Assembly: GCF_008705135.1 (NCBI RefSeq)
Contig: NZ_CP023694.1
Coordinates: 5,189,001-5,253,000, forward strand
Direction of reading: 5' to 3'
Length of the DNA stretch: 64,000 bases
From: Streptomyces coeruleorubidus
GTDB lineage: Bacteria; Actinomycetota; Actinomycetes; Streptomycetales; Streptomycetaceae
The position numbers and the translations under genes were made by a program. The notes beneath the pieces are model-generated. The model did not search any database. It was not told the DNA's origin and saw only the letters and a list, made by a program, of their open reading frames with translations. Below, piece after piece: positions 24,232-32,416 of the stretch (its first letter is position 1; each line of letters starts with the position of its first letter).

Positions 24232-25218
24232 ATGACCACGCAGGCGATATCCACCCCGACCGGTCTGCCGGCCCAGGGAGTCGACCTCCCGGGCCATCTC
24301 CCCAAGGTCTTCCTCGCACCCGACCCCTCCGTGGAGATCGGCGGGTACCTCGCACAGCACCGGGCGGCCGTCCGCGCCGCCCTCGTCGAGCGCGGCGCGG
24401 TCCTGCTGCGCGGCTTCGCGGTCGACGGCGTCGACGGTTTCAACGGCTCGGTGCACGTCCTGTCGGGCACCCCGCCGCTGACGTACGCGGAACGCTCCTC
24501 GCCGCGCTCCACCATCAAGGGGCAGGTGTACACCTCGACCGACTACCCGGCGGACGAGGAGATCTTCCTGCACAACGAGAACTCGTACCAGTCGGTCTGG
24601 CCGCAGACCCTGTACTTCTTCTGCATCGAGCCCCCTCACACGCTGGGCGCCACCCCGCTCGCCGACATCCGCGCCGTCCACGCGGCCATCGACCCCGATG
24701 TGCGGGAGGAGTTCACCCGGCGCCGCTGGCGTGTGGTGCGCAACTTCCACGAGGACTTCGGGGTGCCGTGGCAGCAGGCGTTCAACACCGACGACAAGGA
24801 CCGGGTCGCCGCGTACTGCGCGGGCAAGGGCATCGACGTGGAGTGGACCGCCGGCGGGCTGCGCACCACGGCGGTGCGCGACGCGGTGCACCGGCACCCG
24901 GTGACGGGGGAGACCGTGTGGTTCAACCACATCACGTTCTTCCACGTCAGCACGGTCGCCCCCGATGTGCGCGACGGACTTCTGGAGATCTTCGCGCCCG
25001 AGGACCTGCCCACCAACTCCTACTACGGGGACGGGGCGCCGATTCCCGACGATGTCGTCGCTCACCTGCGCCAGTGCTACCGGGACGCGAGCACCCGCTT
25101 CGACTGGCAGCGGCACGACGTCCTGGTCGTCGACAACATGCTGGCCGCGCACGCCCGTGAGCCCTTCACCGGCCCGCGCAAGATCGCCGTGGCGATGGCC
25201 GAGCCGTCCGACGGCTGA
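24232..25218 (+). CDS. SyrP/TauD-like Fe(II)/2-oxoglutarate-dependent oxygenase (second)
   Basis: A 328-residue TauD/TfdA-family protein starting at ATG 24232, with CAGGAG upstream. Iron ligands His114-x-Glu116 (LHNENSYQ) and His307 (AAHAREPF) are present, with arginine in TGPRKI as the likely 2-oxoglutarate anchor. It is clearly homologous to, but well diverged from, the oxygenase at 22712, so the two probably act on different residues or carbons. It is the last gene of the rightward operon and is followed by a strong hairpin. Confidence 0.92.
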   Translation: MTTQAISTPTGLPAQGVDLPGHLPKVFLAPDPSVEIGGYLAQHRAAVRAALVERGAVLLRGFAVDGVDGFNGSVHVLSGTPPLTYAERSSPRSTIKGQVYTSTDYPADEEIFLHNENSYQSVWPQTLYFFCIEPPHTLGATPLADIRAVHAAIDPDVREEFTRRRWRVVRNFHEDFGVPWQQAFNTDDKDRVAAYCAGKGIDVEWTAGGLRTTAVRDAVHRHPVTGETVWFNHITFFHVSTVAPDVRDGLLEIFAPEDLPTNSYYGDGAPIPDDVVAHLRQCYRDASTRFDWQRHDVLVVDNMLAAHAREPFTGPRKIAVAMAEPSDG

Positions 25219-25245
25219 CGCCCCGGGGAGCCGCCCCGGCCTGGA

Positions 25246-25280
25246 TCCGCCGCCGTACCTGTGTCAGGTACGGCGGCGGA
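25246..25280. terminator. Strong bidirectional hairpin terminator
   Basis: A perfect 16-bp stem (arms 25246-25261 and 25265-25280, left arm TCCGCCGCCGTACCTG) with a 3-base loop TGT. It lies between the convergent second oxygenase and methyltransferase genes and can end both transcripts. It marks the end of the core biosynthetic operon. Confidence 0.9.
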
Positions 25281-25301
25281 CTCATGCGCCCCGCGGGGGA
25301 T

Positions 25302-25979
25302 TCAGGTGCGCATGCCTGTGCTCGCCGCGGCACGCACACCGACCTGCGTGGCGAGGAGATCGATGGTCGCGGGCGACAGGCGGGGGCGTGGACGCCGCGC
25401 GTGATAGACGAACGCCGGCGGCAGATTGCCCCACACCGTGCGGCCCGGCACCACCTCTTCGAAGGACGAGCCGAGCATGCGCCGGAAGCGCCGTGCGGAC
25501 GACAAGTACGTCGCGTGCACGTAGCCGAAGGTCGTGAACGCCCCCTGCGGTGCGAGGACCCGGCGTACGGAGTCGAGCGTCGTGCGCTGCGTCGTGGGGT
25601 CCAGGCTGGCCCAGGGCAGCCCGCTGATGACGGCGTCCGCCGCACCCAATCCGCACTCGGCGAGCAGCCGCGGCAGCGCGGCCGCCTCGTCGTTCAGGAT
25701 CTGCACGCGCGGAAAGCGCTCGGCGAGCGACGACGCGAGCCGCGGGTTGATCTCCACGGCCAGGTGATGGCCGCGACCACCGAGGAGCTCCTGGATCATT
25801 CCGGTGAACGCCCCGGTGCCGGGCCCGAGTTCGACGACCACCGGGTCGCCGGACTCGGGCACGGGCAGGGCCACCTCGGCGGCCAGCCGGCGCGAACTGG
25901 GAGCCATGGCACCGACCTGCCGGGGACTGCGCAGGAACTCTCTGAACAACGACCCGGGTGCCGCGGTCTCACTCGTCAA
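25302..25979 (-). CDS. PmtA-like class I SAM-dependent methyltransferase
   Basis: About 225 residues. I chose TTG 25979 (product begins MTSETAAPGS) with an AGAGG ribosome binding site; the start is uncertain because no ATG is well placed. Motif I is VVELGPGTGAFTG. The N-terminal FLRSPRQVGAMAPSS and SGLPWASL segments resemble the phospholipid N-methyltransferase/rRNA adenine dimethylase superfamily, and more the PmtA-like branch because the NLPY/NPPY catalytic motif of Erm/KsgA is replaced by SGLPW. It follows the ABC permease gene on the same strand with a gap of about 60 bases. The substrate is unknown; a resistance role would be speculative. Confidence 0.8.
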   Translation of the reverse strand: MTSETAAPGSLFREFLRSPRQVGAMAPSSRRLAAEVALPVPESGDPVVVELGPGTGAFTGMIQELLGGRGHHLAVEINPRLASSLAERFPRVQILNDEAAALPRLLAECGLGAADAVISGLPWASLDPTTQRTTLDSVRRVLAPQGAFTTFGYVHATYLSSARRFRRMLGSSFEEVVPGRTVWGNLPPAFVYHARRPRPRLSPATIDLLATQVGVRAAASTGMRT

Positions 25980-26038
25980 CTTCTGTGCCTCTCGGGCTCG
26001 TAGGGATCGGTGGATCGGCCGGTGCGTCTCCGGCGGGA

Positions 26039-28540
26039 CTACTCGCGCATGCCCGCCAGCTCCACCGGCCGGGTGCGCAGGGCGAACGACGCGGGCAGGG
26101 TGGCCGCGAGGACCGCCAGGACGGCGCTCGCGGCGATCACCGCACCCACCGTAGGCCAGGGCACCACGATCGCGGAGCGCACGTCGAGCAGGCCGAGGGC
26201 GGTGCGGACGCCGAGCAGGTTCACCGCCGAGACGGCGGCGCCGAGCACCGCGCCGACCACCACGACCATCACCGACTCGACGGCGACCAGGCGCAGCACC
26301 TGGGGCTTCGTCGCGCCCGTCAGGCGCAGCGCGGCGAGGTCGCGGACCCGGTCCGTGGTGGCCATGACCAGCGTGTTGGCCAGCGCGATGCCCGTGTAGA
26401 CCAGGGCGATGGCCAGGATCATCAGCAGGCCGAGCCGGGTGGACTCGCTGGAGCGCGGGTAGTGCGCCTCGATCCACTGCCCGGCGCCGAGCACCTCGAC
26501 GCCGCTCGCCTCGGCCGCCGCGCGCAGCCGCCGGTCGACGGCGGCCCGGTCCGCGTCGCCGGCGACCTTGATGTCGACGCGGTCGACGCCCGCGCCGGCG
26601 GCGTTGCGCGCCGTGAGGTACACGCCGTTGTTGCCGGTGCCGATCCCGAGGACCGCGGCGATCCTGAGGTTCGCCTTGCGGCCGTCGCCCAGCCAGACGG
26701 GCACCCGATCGCCGACGCGGGTGGTCAGCCATTCCTCGTTGACGACGATGCTGCCGTCGTCGAGGTCGGCCAGTTTCCCTGCCACGACGGGGAGTTGGGA
26801 CACCGCGGACAGGTCCGTGCCGCTGTCGACGGCGCGGGCCTCGGAGCGGACGAGGGCGGTGCCCTCCTCCAGGACGGTCACCCCGGTCGAGCGGGACGTG
26901 CTGACCGTGACGCCGGGGACGTCACGGGCCGCCCGGACGAACCCGGCGGGCAGCGCCCGGCCCGCGTCGCCCGACGAGACCACGTAGTCGGCCCGCATCT
27001 GAGTGCGGGCCTCGGCGGCCTTGGCCTCGTTGATGGTGGCGGTCGTGCCCATCAGGGAGCAGGCGAGCGCCACGGTGATGATGACCGGCGCGGCCACGGC
27101 CGCCGTCCGGCGCACCCCGGCCGCCGCGTTCTCCCGCGCCAGCATGCCCACGGCGCCCGGCAGCCGGGCGGGCAGCCAGGTCAGCAGCCGGGTCAGCGGC
27201 CGCACCAGCAGCGGCGCGAGCAGGGCCATCGCCACGATGAGCAGCATCGGCTGGGTGATGTAGGTCTTGCGCTTCAGCACGTCGCCGGGGTTGTCCACCA
27301 GCGCCGTCACCAGCAGGCCGAGGCCCGTGAGCAGCACGGCGGCGGCCACCAGGAGGCGGCTCCACGGCATCGTGCCGCTGTCGACGGCGGACTCCCGCAG
27401 CGCCGCCGTCGGGCCGGTCCGGCCCGCGCGGAAGGACGCCACGACGACGCCGCACAGGGCCACCGTCAGGCCGGTCCAGAAGGCGACGTGGAGCGGCCAG
27501 GCCTGCTCACCGATCCGGAACCAGGTCGGGGCGAGGCCCTCTCCCGACATCCACGAGGCGAGCCGCGGCGCGGCCCACCGGCCCAGCCAGCACCCCGCGC
27601 CCGATGCGAGCACCCCGATCACCAGGGCCTCCGCGTAGACCATGCGCCGCACCTGACCGGGTGTCGCGCCCGCCATCCGCAGGAGTCCGAACTCCCGCCT
27701 GCGCTGCGCCACCGCGAAGGTGAACGTCGAGGCGACCACGAACACCGACACGAACGCGGTGATGCCGGCCGCCGTGCCGAGCAGGGCGTTCACCGAGACC
27801 AGGGCCTCCTTGTCGCGGTCCGGGTCGGGGTCGGCGCGCCGCCGGTCGTCGCCGGCGAGGACGGTCATGCCCGAGCCGGTGCCGAGCGCCGCGCGGACGG
27901 CGGCCGGGTCGGCGTCCACCGTCACCCGGTCGATGCGCGGGGACAGGCGCGCGGCCTCGGCGGCGGTGAAGAACACCGCCGACTCGAAGCCGGCCGCCGG
28001 CACCGTGCCGACCACGGTGCGGGTGCCGGCGCCCTCGGGCGTGACGACCTGGATCCGGTCCCCGGTGCGCACCTGCGCGCCGGGCCCGGTCGTGACGACG
28101 ACCTCGCCGGGCGCCGTGGGGGCGCGTCCGGAGGTGAGGCGGTACGGCGTGGCCGCGGCGACGGCCCACGAGTGGCCCACGAGCGCGGTGTCCGCGCCGA
28201 CCCGCCGGTCCGCGTCCGGCATCGAGACCGGGAACGTACGGTCCTCGGCGACGGGGCCCACCGTGGCCAGCTCGGCGGCCAGCTTCTCCGGCACCGCACG
28301 GGGGTTGGTCAGCGTCGACGTCCGCACACCGATCGGGGTGTCCGCCTTCACCTCGTCCGTGCCCTGCACCACGACCCGCGCCTCGGCGAACCGTTCGGTG
28401 CCCCGCTCCGGCGCGTCGAACGTCGCCGCGAGCGCGAGGCCCGTGGTGGCGATGAGGCCGACCCCGAGCGCGAGCGCGACGAACGAACCGACGAACGTGA
28501 CCCAGCGGGTGCGCATCCCGCGCAGCGCGAGACTCAGCAC
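26039..28540 (-). CDS. MacB/FtsX-type ABC transporter permease
   Basis: An 833-residue permease starting at GTG 28540, overlapping the stop of the ATPase gene. An N-terminal membrane segment (FVGSFVALALGVGLIATTG) is followed by a large extracellular domain, three membrane segments of a first FtsX domain, further membrane segments, a second extracellular domain and a final FtsX domain. This duplicated layout is typical of Streptomyces exporters paired with one MacB-like ATPase. Such pairs export peptides or respond to cell-envelope stress. The nearby two-component system and shared palindrome suggest it is regulated by that system. Confidence 0.93.
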   Translation of the reverse strand: MLSLALRGMRTRWVTFVGSFVALALGVGLIATTGLALAATFDAPERGTERFAEARVVVQGTDEVKADTPIGVRTSTLTNPRAVPEKLAAELATVGPVAEDRTFPVSMPDADRRVGADTALVGHSWAVAAATPYRLTSGRAPTAPGEVVVTTGPGAQVRTGDRIQVVTPEGAGTRTVVGTVPAAGFESAVFFTAAEAARLSPRIDRVTVDADPAAVRAALGTGSGMTVLAGDDRRRADPDPDRDKEALVSVNALLGTAAGITAFVSVFVVASTFTFAVAQRRREFGLLRMAGATPGQVRRMVYAEALVIGVLASGAGCWLGRWAAPRLASWMSGEGLAPTWFRIGEQAWPLHVAFWTGLTVALCGVVVASFRAGRTGPTAALRESAVDSGTMPWSRLLVAAAVLLTGLGLLVTALVDNPGDVLKRKTYITQPMLLIVAMALLAPLLVRPLTRLLTWLPARLPGAVGMLARENAAAGVRRTAAVAAPVIITVALACSLMGTTATINEAKAAEARTQMRADYVVSSGDAGRALPAGFVRAARDVPGVTVSTSRSTGVTVLEEGTALVRSEARAVDSGTDLSAVSQLPVVAGKLADLDDGSIVVNEEWLTTRVGDRVPVWLGDGRKANLRIAAVLGIGTGNNGVYLTARNAAGAGVDRVDIKVAGDADRAAVDRRLRAAAEASGVEVLGAGQWIEAHYPRSSESTRLGLLMILAIALVYTGIALANTLVMATTDRVRDLAALRLTGATKPQVLRLVAVESVMVVVVGAVLGAAVSAVNLLGVRTALGLLDVRSAIVVPWPTVGAVIAASAVLAVLAATLPASFALRTRPVELAGMRE

Positions 28541-29292
28541 GACGCCACCGCCGACGCCTTCGACGGGATGGCGCTCAGGGCGGTCATCCGCTGGGCCACC
28601 TGCTCCGCCGTCGGCGTGTACAGCTCGCCCTGGACCGTGCCGTCGGCGAGGAAGAGCACCCGGTCCGCGTAGGAGGCGGCGACCGGGTCGTGCGTCACCA
28701 TGATCACCGTCTGGCCGCGGTCGACCATCGTCCGCAGCAGCGTCAGCACCTCGCGGCTCGTGGTGGAGTCCAGGGCGCCCGTCGGCTCGTCGCCGAACAG
28801 CACCTCCGGCTTGGTGACCAGGGCGCGGGCGAGCGCCACGCGCTGCTGCTGGCCGCCCGACATCTCGCTGGGCCGGTGCCCCGCGCGCTCGCGCAGGCCG
28901 ACCTGCTCCAGGACGTTCAGGACCTCGGACCGCCTGGGGCGGCGGCCCGCGAGCCGCAGCGGCAGCCCGACGTTCTGCTCGGCGGTCAGCGCGGGCAGCA
29001 GGTTGAAGGCCTGGAAGACGAACCCGATGCGCCGCCGGCGCAGCAGCGTCAGCTTCTTCTCGCTCAGCCGGGTCAGATCGGTCTCCCCGAGGAAGACCTG
29101 GCCCCCGGTCGGCCGGTCGAGCCCCGCCGTGCACTGCAACAGGGTCGACTTGCCGGAGCCCGAGGGGCCCATGACGGCGGTGAAGGTACCCCGCGGGATG
29201 TCGAGGCTGACCTGGTCGAGGGCGGTGACGGCGTTGTCGCCTGTCCCGTAGGACCGGGTCACGGAGCGGAGCCGGACGGCTGCTTGATTCAT
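28534..29292 (-). CDS. MacB-like ABC transporter ATPase
   Basis: A 252-residue ATPase with Walker A (GPSGSGKST), Q-loop (FVFQAFNLLPALT), signature (MSGGQQQRVALARAL), Walker B (VLFGDEPTGALDS) and the switch histidine (VTHDP). I chose ATG 29292, preceded by GAGTGG; an in-frame GTG at 29301 is the alternative. Its stop overlaps the permease start, so the two form one transporter. It diverges from the thioesterase gene. Confidence 0.95.
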   Translation of the reverse strand: MNQAAVRLRSVTRSYGTGDNAVTALDQVSLDIPRGTFTAVMGPSGSGKSTLLQCTAGLDRPTGGQVFLGETDLTRLSEKKLTLLRRRRIGFVFQAFNLLPALTAEQNVGLPLRLAGRRPRRSEVLNVLEQVGLRERAGHRPSEMSGGQQQRVALARALVTKPEVLFGDEPTGALDSTTSREVLTLLRTMVDRGQTVIMVTHDPVAASYADRVLFLADGTVQGELYTPTAEQVAQRMTALSAIPSKASAVASC

Positions 29293-29350
29293 GGTGTCCA
29301 CTCAATCGGGCCCGCGCGACGGTGACATCGCAGCGGGACGGAGTCTTGGG

Positions 29351-29368
29351 GGTGGAGGTAGCTCCACC
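29351..29368. promoter_or_regulatory. Palindromic operator candidate upstream of the ABC transporter and thioesterase
   Basis: GGTGGAG-GTAG-CTCCACC is a 7-bp perfect inverted repeat in the 250-bp gap between the divergent transporter and thioesterase genes. A closely related GGTGGAGCTAGCT sits before the sensor-kinase gene (31069). A response-regulator site is the natural inference. Confidence 0.5.
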
Positions 29369-29542
29369 CTCCTGTGCACGATGTCTGCACTCGGCACGGA
29401 AAGGCAGAGCTCAGGGCTGCAAAAACCTGCACCGGCAGCGTCCTGCCCGCGCCCGCCCCGCCCGCGGGCCCGCGCGCGACGGATCATGGCGGGACCAGGG
29501 CCCGTCAGGGGCCGTGCCACGAGAGGGCGAGGGTGGATTCGT

Positions 29543-30325
29543 ATGGGCGTCGCAGGAGCAGAGGGCGTTGTGGGGGCGGGGACCAGGAGCCGCTGGTTCC
29601 GGCGCTACCCGGCCACGGACGGGAGCGTCCGGCTGCGCCTCGTCGGCTTCCCGCACGCGGGCGGCACGGCGACCCTCTTCCACGGCTGGGCGGCCCGTCT
29701 GCCGCGCGGCGTGGAACTGCTCGCCACCCAGTACCCCGGCCGTCAGGAGCGGCTCGCCGAGCCCTGCGCGGCGTCCATGACGGAGCTCGCCGACCGCATC
29801 ACCGACGCCCTTGAGGACCTCCTCGGGCCCGGACTCGGCGCCCCCCTGGCCCTGTTCGGGCACAGCCTCGGCTCCGCCGTCGCCTACGAGGTGGCGCGCC
29901 GCCTGGACGAGCGGCACGGCATCGTGCCCGAGCGCGTCGTCGTCTCAGGGCGCGGCGCCCCGCACATCGAACGCGGCGGCACCCTCCACCTCCTCGACGA
30001 CGAGAGTCTGATCGCCTCGGCCCGGGGCCTGGGGGACCTCGGCTCCGCCGTCTACGACGACCCCGACCTGCGCCCGCTGCTGCTGCCCTCGCTGCGCGGC
30101 GACTTCCGCCTCATCGAGTCCTACCGGCCCGTGGAGCCGGCGCCCCTGCGCGCACCGGTCACGGCGGTCGGCGGCGTGGACGACCCGGGCTGCTCCCTGG
30201 CCGACCTGCTGTCGTGGCGGCCCCTGACCACATCCACGTACGAGCACCGGGTCTTTCCCGGCGACCACTTCTACCTCGTCCCGCACGAGGCGGAACTCCT
30301 GACCTATCTCAACCAGCGGTGGTGA
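29543..30325 (+). CDS. Type II thioesterase
   Basis: A 260-residue alpha/beta hydrolase. The nucleophile is Ser108 in FGHSLGS and the catalytic His is probably His242 in FPGDHFYLVPH. The N-terminal FPHAGGTATLFHGWA segment is typical of external thioesterases of NRPS/PKS systems, which strip misprimed acyl groups from carrier domains. ATG 29543 follows GAGGGCGAGGG. It is separated from the NRPS operon by the methyltransferase and transporter genes, suggesting that the cluster extends at least this far. Its 3' end overlaps the end of the convergent DedA gene. Confidence 0.93.
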   Translation: MGVAGAEGVVGAGTRSRWFRRYPATDGSVRLRLVGFPHAGGTATLFHGWAARLPRGVELLATQYPGRQERLAEPCAASMTELADRITDALEDLLGPGLGAPLALFGHSLGSAVAYEVARRLDERHGIVPERVVVSGRGAPHIERGGTLHLLDDESLIASARGLGDLGSAVYDDPDLRPLLLPSLRGDFRLIESYRPVEPAPLRAPVTAVGGVDDPGCSLADLLSWRPLTTSTYEHRVFPGDHFYLVPHEAELLTYLNQRW

Positions 30326-30947
30326 GCGTGGCGTTCGCCTGGGCTTTTCTGCTGCTGAGGTACGAGAGCAGCATCGGAAGGGAGCTGGTCAGCAGCAGGA
30401 CGGCGCCGCCGGCGGCGAGCACTCCCGAGCCGCCCCACTTCTGCCAGGAGCCGCCCGCGATCATTCCGACCGCCACACAACTGGGCGCCCACAGCAGGCT
30501 GCCGAGCAGGGACAGGCCGAGGAAGCGGGTCCAGGGCACGCCGACGGTGCCGCACATCACCGGCACCAGCGTGCGCAGCACCGCGTTGAACCGGCCGAGC
30601 AGCACCGCCCGCGCGCTGTAGGTGCCGACGGTGTGCAGCGCCGCGCGGTAGCCGGGAGAGTCGGTCACCCGGGCCGGCAGGTTCGCGACGAGCCGGGGAC
30701 CCCACCGGCGCCCCACCAGATGACCGATCACATTGCCCGCCAGCGCGCCGAGCACCGCCATCGCGATCGCGGCGGGAAGCGGCAGCGCGCCGTGGTGCGC
30801 GAGCACGCCGCTCGCCATCAGGGCGGTCTGCGAAGGGAACAGCATGCCGAGCAGAGGGAGCGCCGGCTCCGCCATGGGAAGCAGGAAGACGATCAGCAGC
30901 GTCAGCCACACGGGCACAGCCGCCAACTGTTCCTGGATCCAGGCCAT
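30309..30947 (-). CDS. DedA-family membrane protein
   Basis: A 212-residue membrane protein with about five hydrophobic segments and DedA features: MAEPALPLLGMLFPSQTALMASG near the N-terminus, the GALAGNVIGHLVGRRWG segment and the GRFNAVLRTLVPVMCGTVG segment. DedA (VTT-domain) proteins act in lipid scrambling and membrane homeostasis. The last 17 bases overlap the convergent thioesterase gene. A link with the cluster is not evident. Confidence 0.88.
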   Translation of the reverse strand: MAWIQEQLAAVPVWLTLLIVFLLPMAEPALPLLGMLFPSQTALMASGVLAHHGALPLPAAIAMAVLGALAGNVIGHLVGRRWGPRLVANLPARVTDSPGYRAALHTVGTYSARAVLLGRFNAVLRTLVPVMCGTVGVPWTRFLGLSLLGSLLWAPSCVAVGMIAGGSWQKWGGSGVLAAGGAVLLLTSSLPMLLSYLSSRKAQANATLTTAG

Positions 30948-31068
30948 TTCGGTCCTCTCGCAGTGCCGTCGCCCCGTCGTCCGGAGCCCTTACAGCAGAC
31001 CGCGCGGGGGCGCCCCTGCACATCGCAGCTGGGCCCAGTCCCGGCCGGTAGCCGGTGCCCACCCCGAT

Positions 31069-31087
31069 GGTGGAGCTAGCTGGGTGG
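31069..31087. promoter_or_regulatory. Operator-like motif before the sensor kinase gene
   Basis: GGTGGAGCTAGCTGGGTGG contains the perfect palindrome AGCTAGCT and matches the site at 29351 in 12 of its first 13 bases. It lies 24 bases before the GTG start at 31112, so it would overlap the promoter or leader. Autoregulation by the adjacent response regulator is inferred. Confidence 0.45.
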
Positions 31088-31111
31088 TCCGGGCCGGAAA
31101 GGTCTCATAAC

Positions 31112-32392
31112 GTGCGGCGCATGCACCCCCCGACGATCTGGACCCGGCTCCACCTGCGCCACTACGTACGCAGCGGCTGGCCCTGGCGCGCTGCGCTGTA
31201 CCTGCTCAGCAGTGCGGTCCTCGGCCTGATCACCCTGCTCACGCTCGTGCTGCTCGCCGTCGCGGGCAGCGTGCTCACCGTGGTCGTCGTCGGACTTCCG
31301 CTGCTGCTCGTCCTCGTCCTCACCGGGGTGCCGCTGGCCTCGGTCGAGCGCAGCCGGCTGCGTCTGATCGACAGCGAGCCGCTCGCCGATCCGCACCGCG
31401 AACCCGACCGCACCGGCCTCACCGCCTGGCTGCGCACCCGGCTCCAGGAACGCGCCACCTGGCGCGAGCTGGGCTACGCGGTGCTCTTCGGCTTCCTGCT
31501 GTGGCCCCTCGAAGCGCTGGTCGTGGGCTCCGTCCTCCTCGTGTGCGGCGGGCTGCTCGCGACGCCGGTGATGCTGGCGGTCGACGGCGAGGAGGCACGG
31601 GTCCTCAAGATGTGGATCGTGGACAGCTGGCCCGGGGCGCTCTCGGCGGCGCTCGCCGGGCTGCTGCTGATGCCCGTCTTCGCCTACCCGCTCGGCGCGA
31701 TCGCCGCGGGCCGGGCCGCACTGACCCGCTTCCTGCTGGCCTCGCCGACCGGCGAACTGAACTCGAAGATCAAGGAGCTGGGCCGCTCCCGGGTCCGTCT
31801 CGTGGACGCCTTCGAAGCGGAGCGGCGCCGCATCGAGCGCGATCTGCACGACGGGGCGCAGCAGCGGCTCGTCGCCCTGTCCATGACGCTCGGCCTGGCC
31901 CGCCTCGACGCGGCGGACGGCCCGCTCGGCCCGCTGCTCGCCAAGGCGCAGGACGAGGCGGCCACCGCCCTCGTCGAGATCAGGGAGCTGATCCGCGGCA
32001 TCCACCCCCAAGTCCTCACCGACCGGGGCCTGGTGGCGGCCGTGGAGGATCTGGCGGACCGCTCGACGATCCCCGTCGACGTGGACCTCGACCTGCCGGT
32101 CCGGCCCCCGGAGGCGATCGAGACGGCCGTGTACTTCGCTATCAGCGAGGCCCTCGCCAACGTCGCCAAGCACAGCGGCGCGAGCAGGGCCGTGGTGCGG
32201 GGCGGCCTGGAGAACGGGCAACTGGCCGTGGAGGTCGAGGACGACGGTCACGGGGGCGCGGACACCGGGCGGGGGACGGGCCTGCAGGGCGTCGCCGATC
32301 GCGTCTCGGTCCTCGACGGCCGCCTGCTGGTGTCCAGTCCGCCCGGCGGGCCCACCGTGTTCCGCCTCTTGGTACCCTGCTCAACCCCCTGA
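31112..32392 (+). CDS. DesK/LiaS-type sensor histidine kinase
   Basis: About 426 residues from GTG 31112, which has GGAAAGG nine bases upstream; ATG 31121 in the same frame is an alternative. The N-terminal half carries four to six membrane segments with little extracellular sequence, as in intramembrane-sensing kinases. The dimerization/phosphotransfer motif ERRRIERDLHDGAQQRLVALS holds the phospho-acceptor His246, followed by a HATPase domain with SEALANVAKHS (N-box) and VEDDGHGGADTGRGTGLQG (G-boxes). It is transcribed with the response regulator 24 bases downstream and probably controls the ABC transporter. Confidence 0.95.
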   Translation: MRRMHPPTIWTRLHLRHYVRSGWPWRAALYLLSSAVLGLITLLTLVLLAVAGSVLTVVVVGLPLLLVLVLTGVPLASVERSRLRLIDSEPLADPHREPDRTGLTAWLRTRLQERATWRELGYAVLFGFLLWPLEALVVGSVLLVCGGLLATPVMLAVDGEEARVLKMWIVDSWPGALSAALAGLLLMPVFAYPLGAIAAGRAALTRFLLASPTGELNSKIKELGRSRVRLVDAFEAERRRIERDLHDGAQQRLVALSMTLGLARLDAADGPLGPLLAKAQDEAATALVEIRELIRGIHPQVLTDRGLVAAVEDLADRSTIPVDVDLDLPVRPPEAIETAVYFAISEALANVAKHSGASRAVVRGGLENGQLAVEVEDDGHGGADTGRGTGLQGVADRVSVLDGRLLVSSPPGGPTVFRLLVPCSTP

Positions 32393-32416
32393 TACGACCG
32401 CATGATTGAGGAACTG

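Noticed and set aside
25302..25979. Erm-type rRNA methyltransferase conferring resistance
   Set aside because: The NLPY/NPPY-type catalytic motif expected in Erm/KsgA enzymes is SGLPW here, more like PmtA phospholipid methyltransferases.
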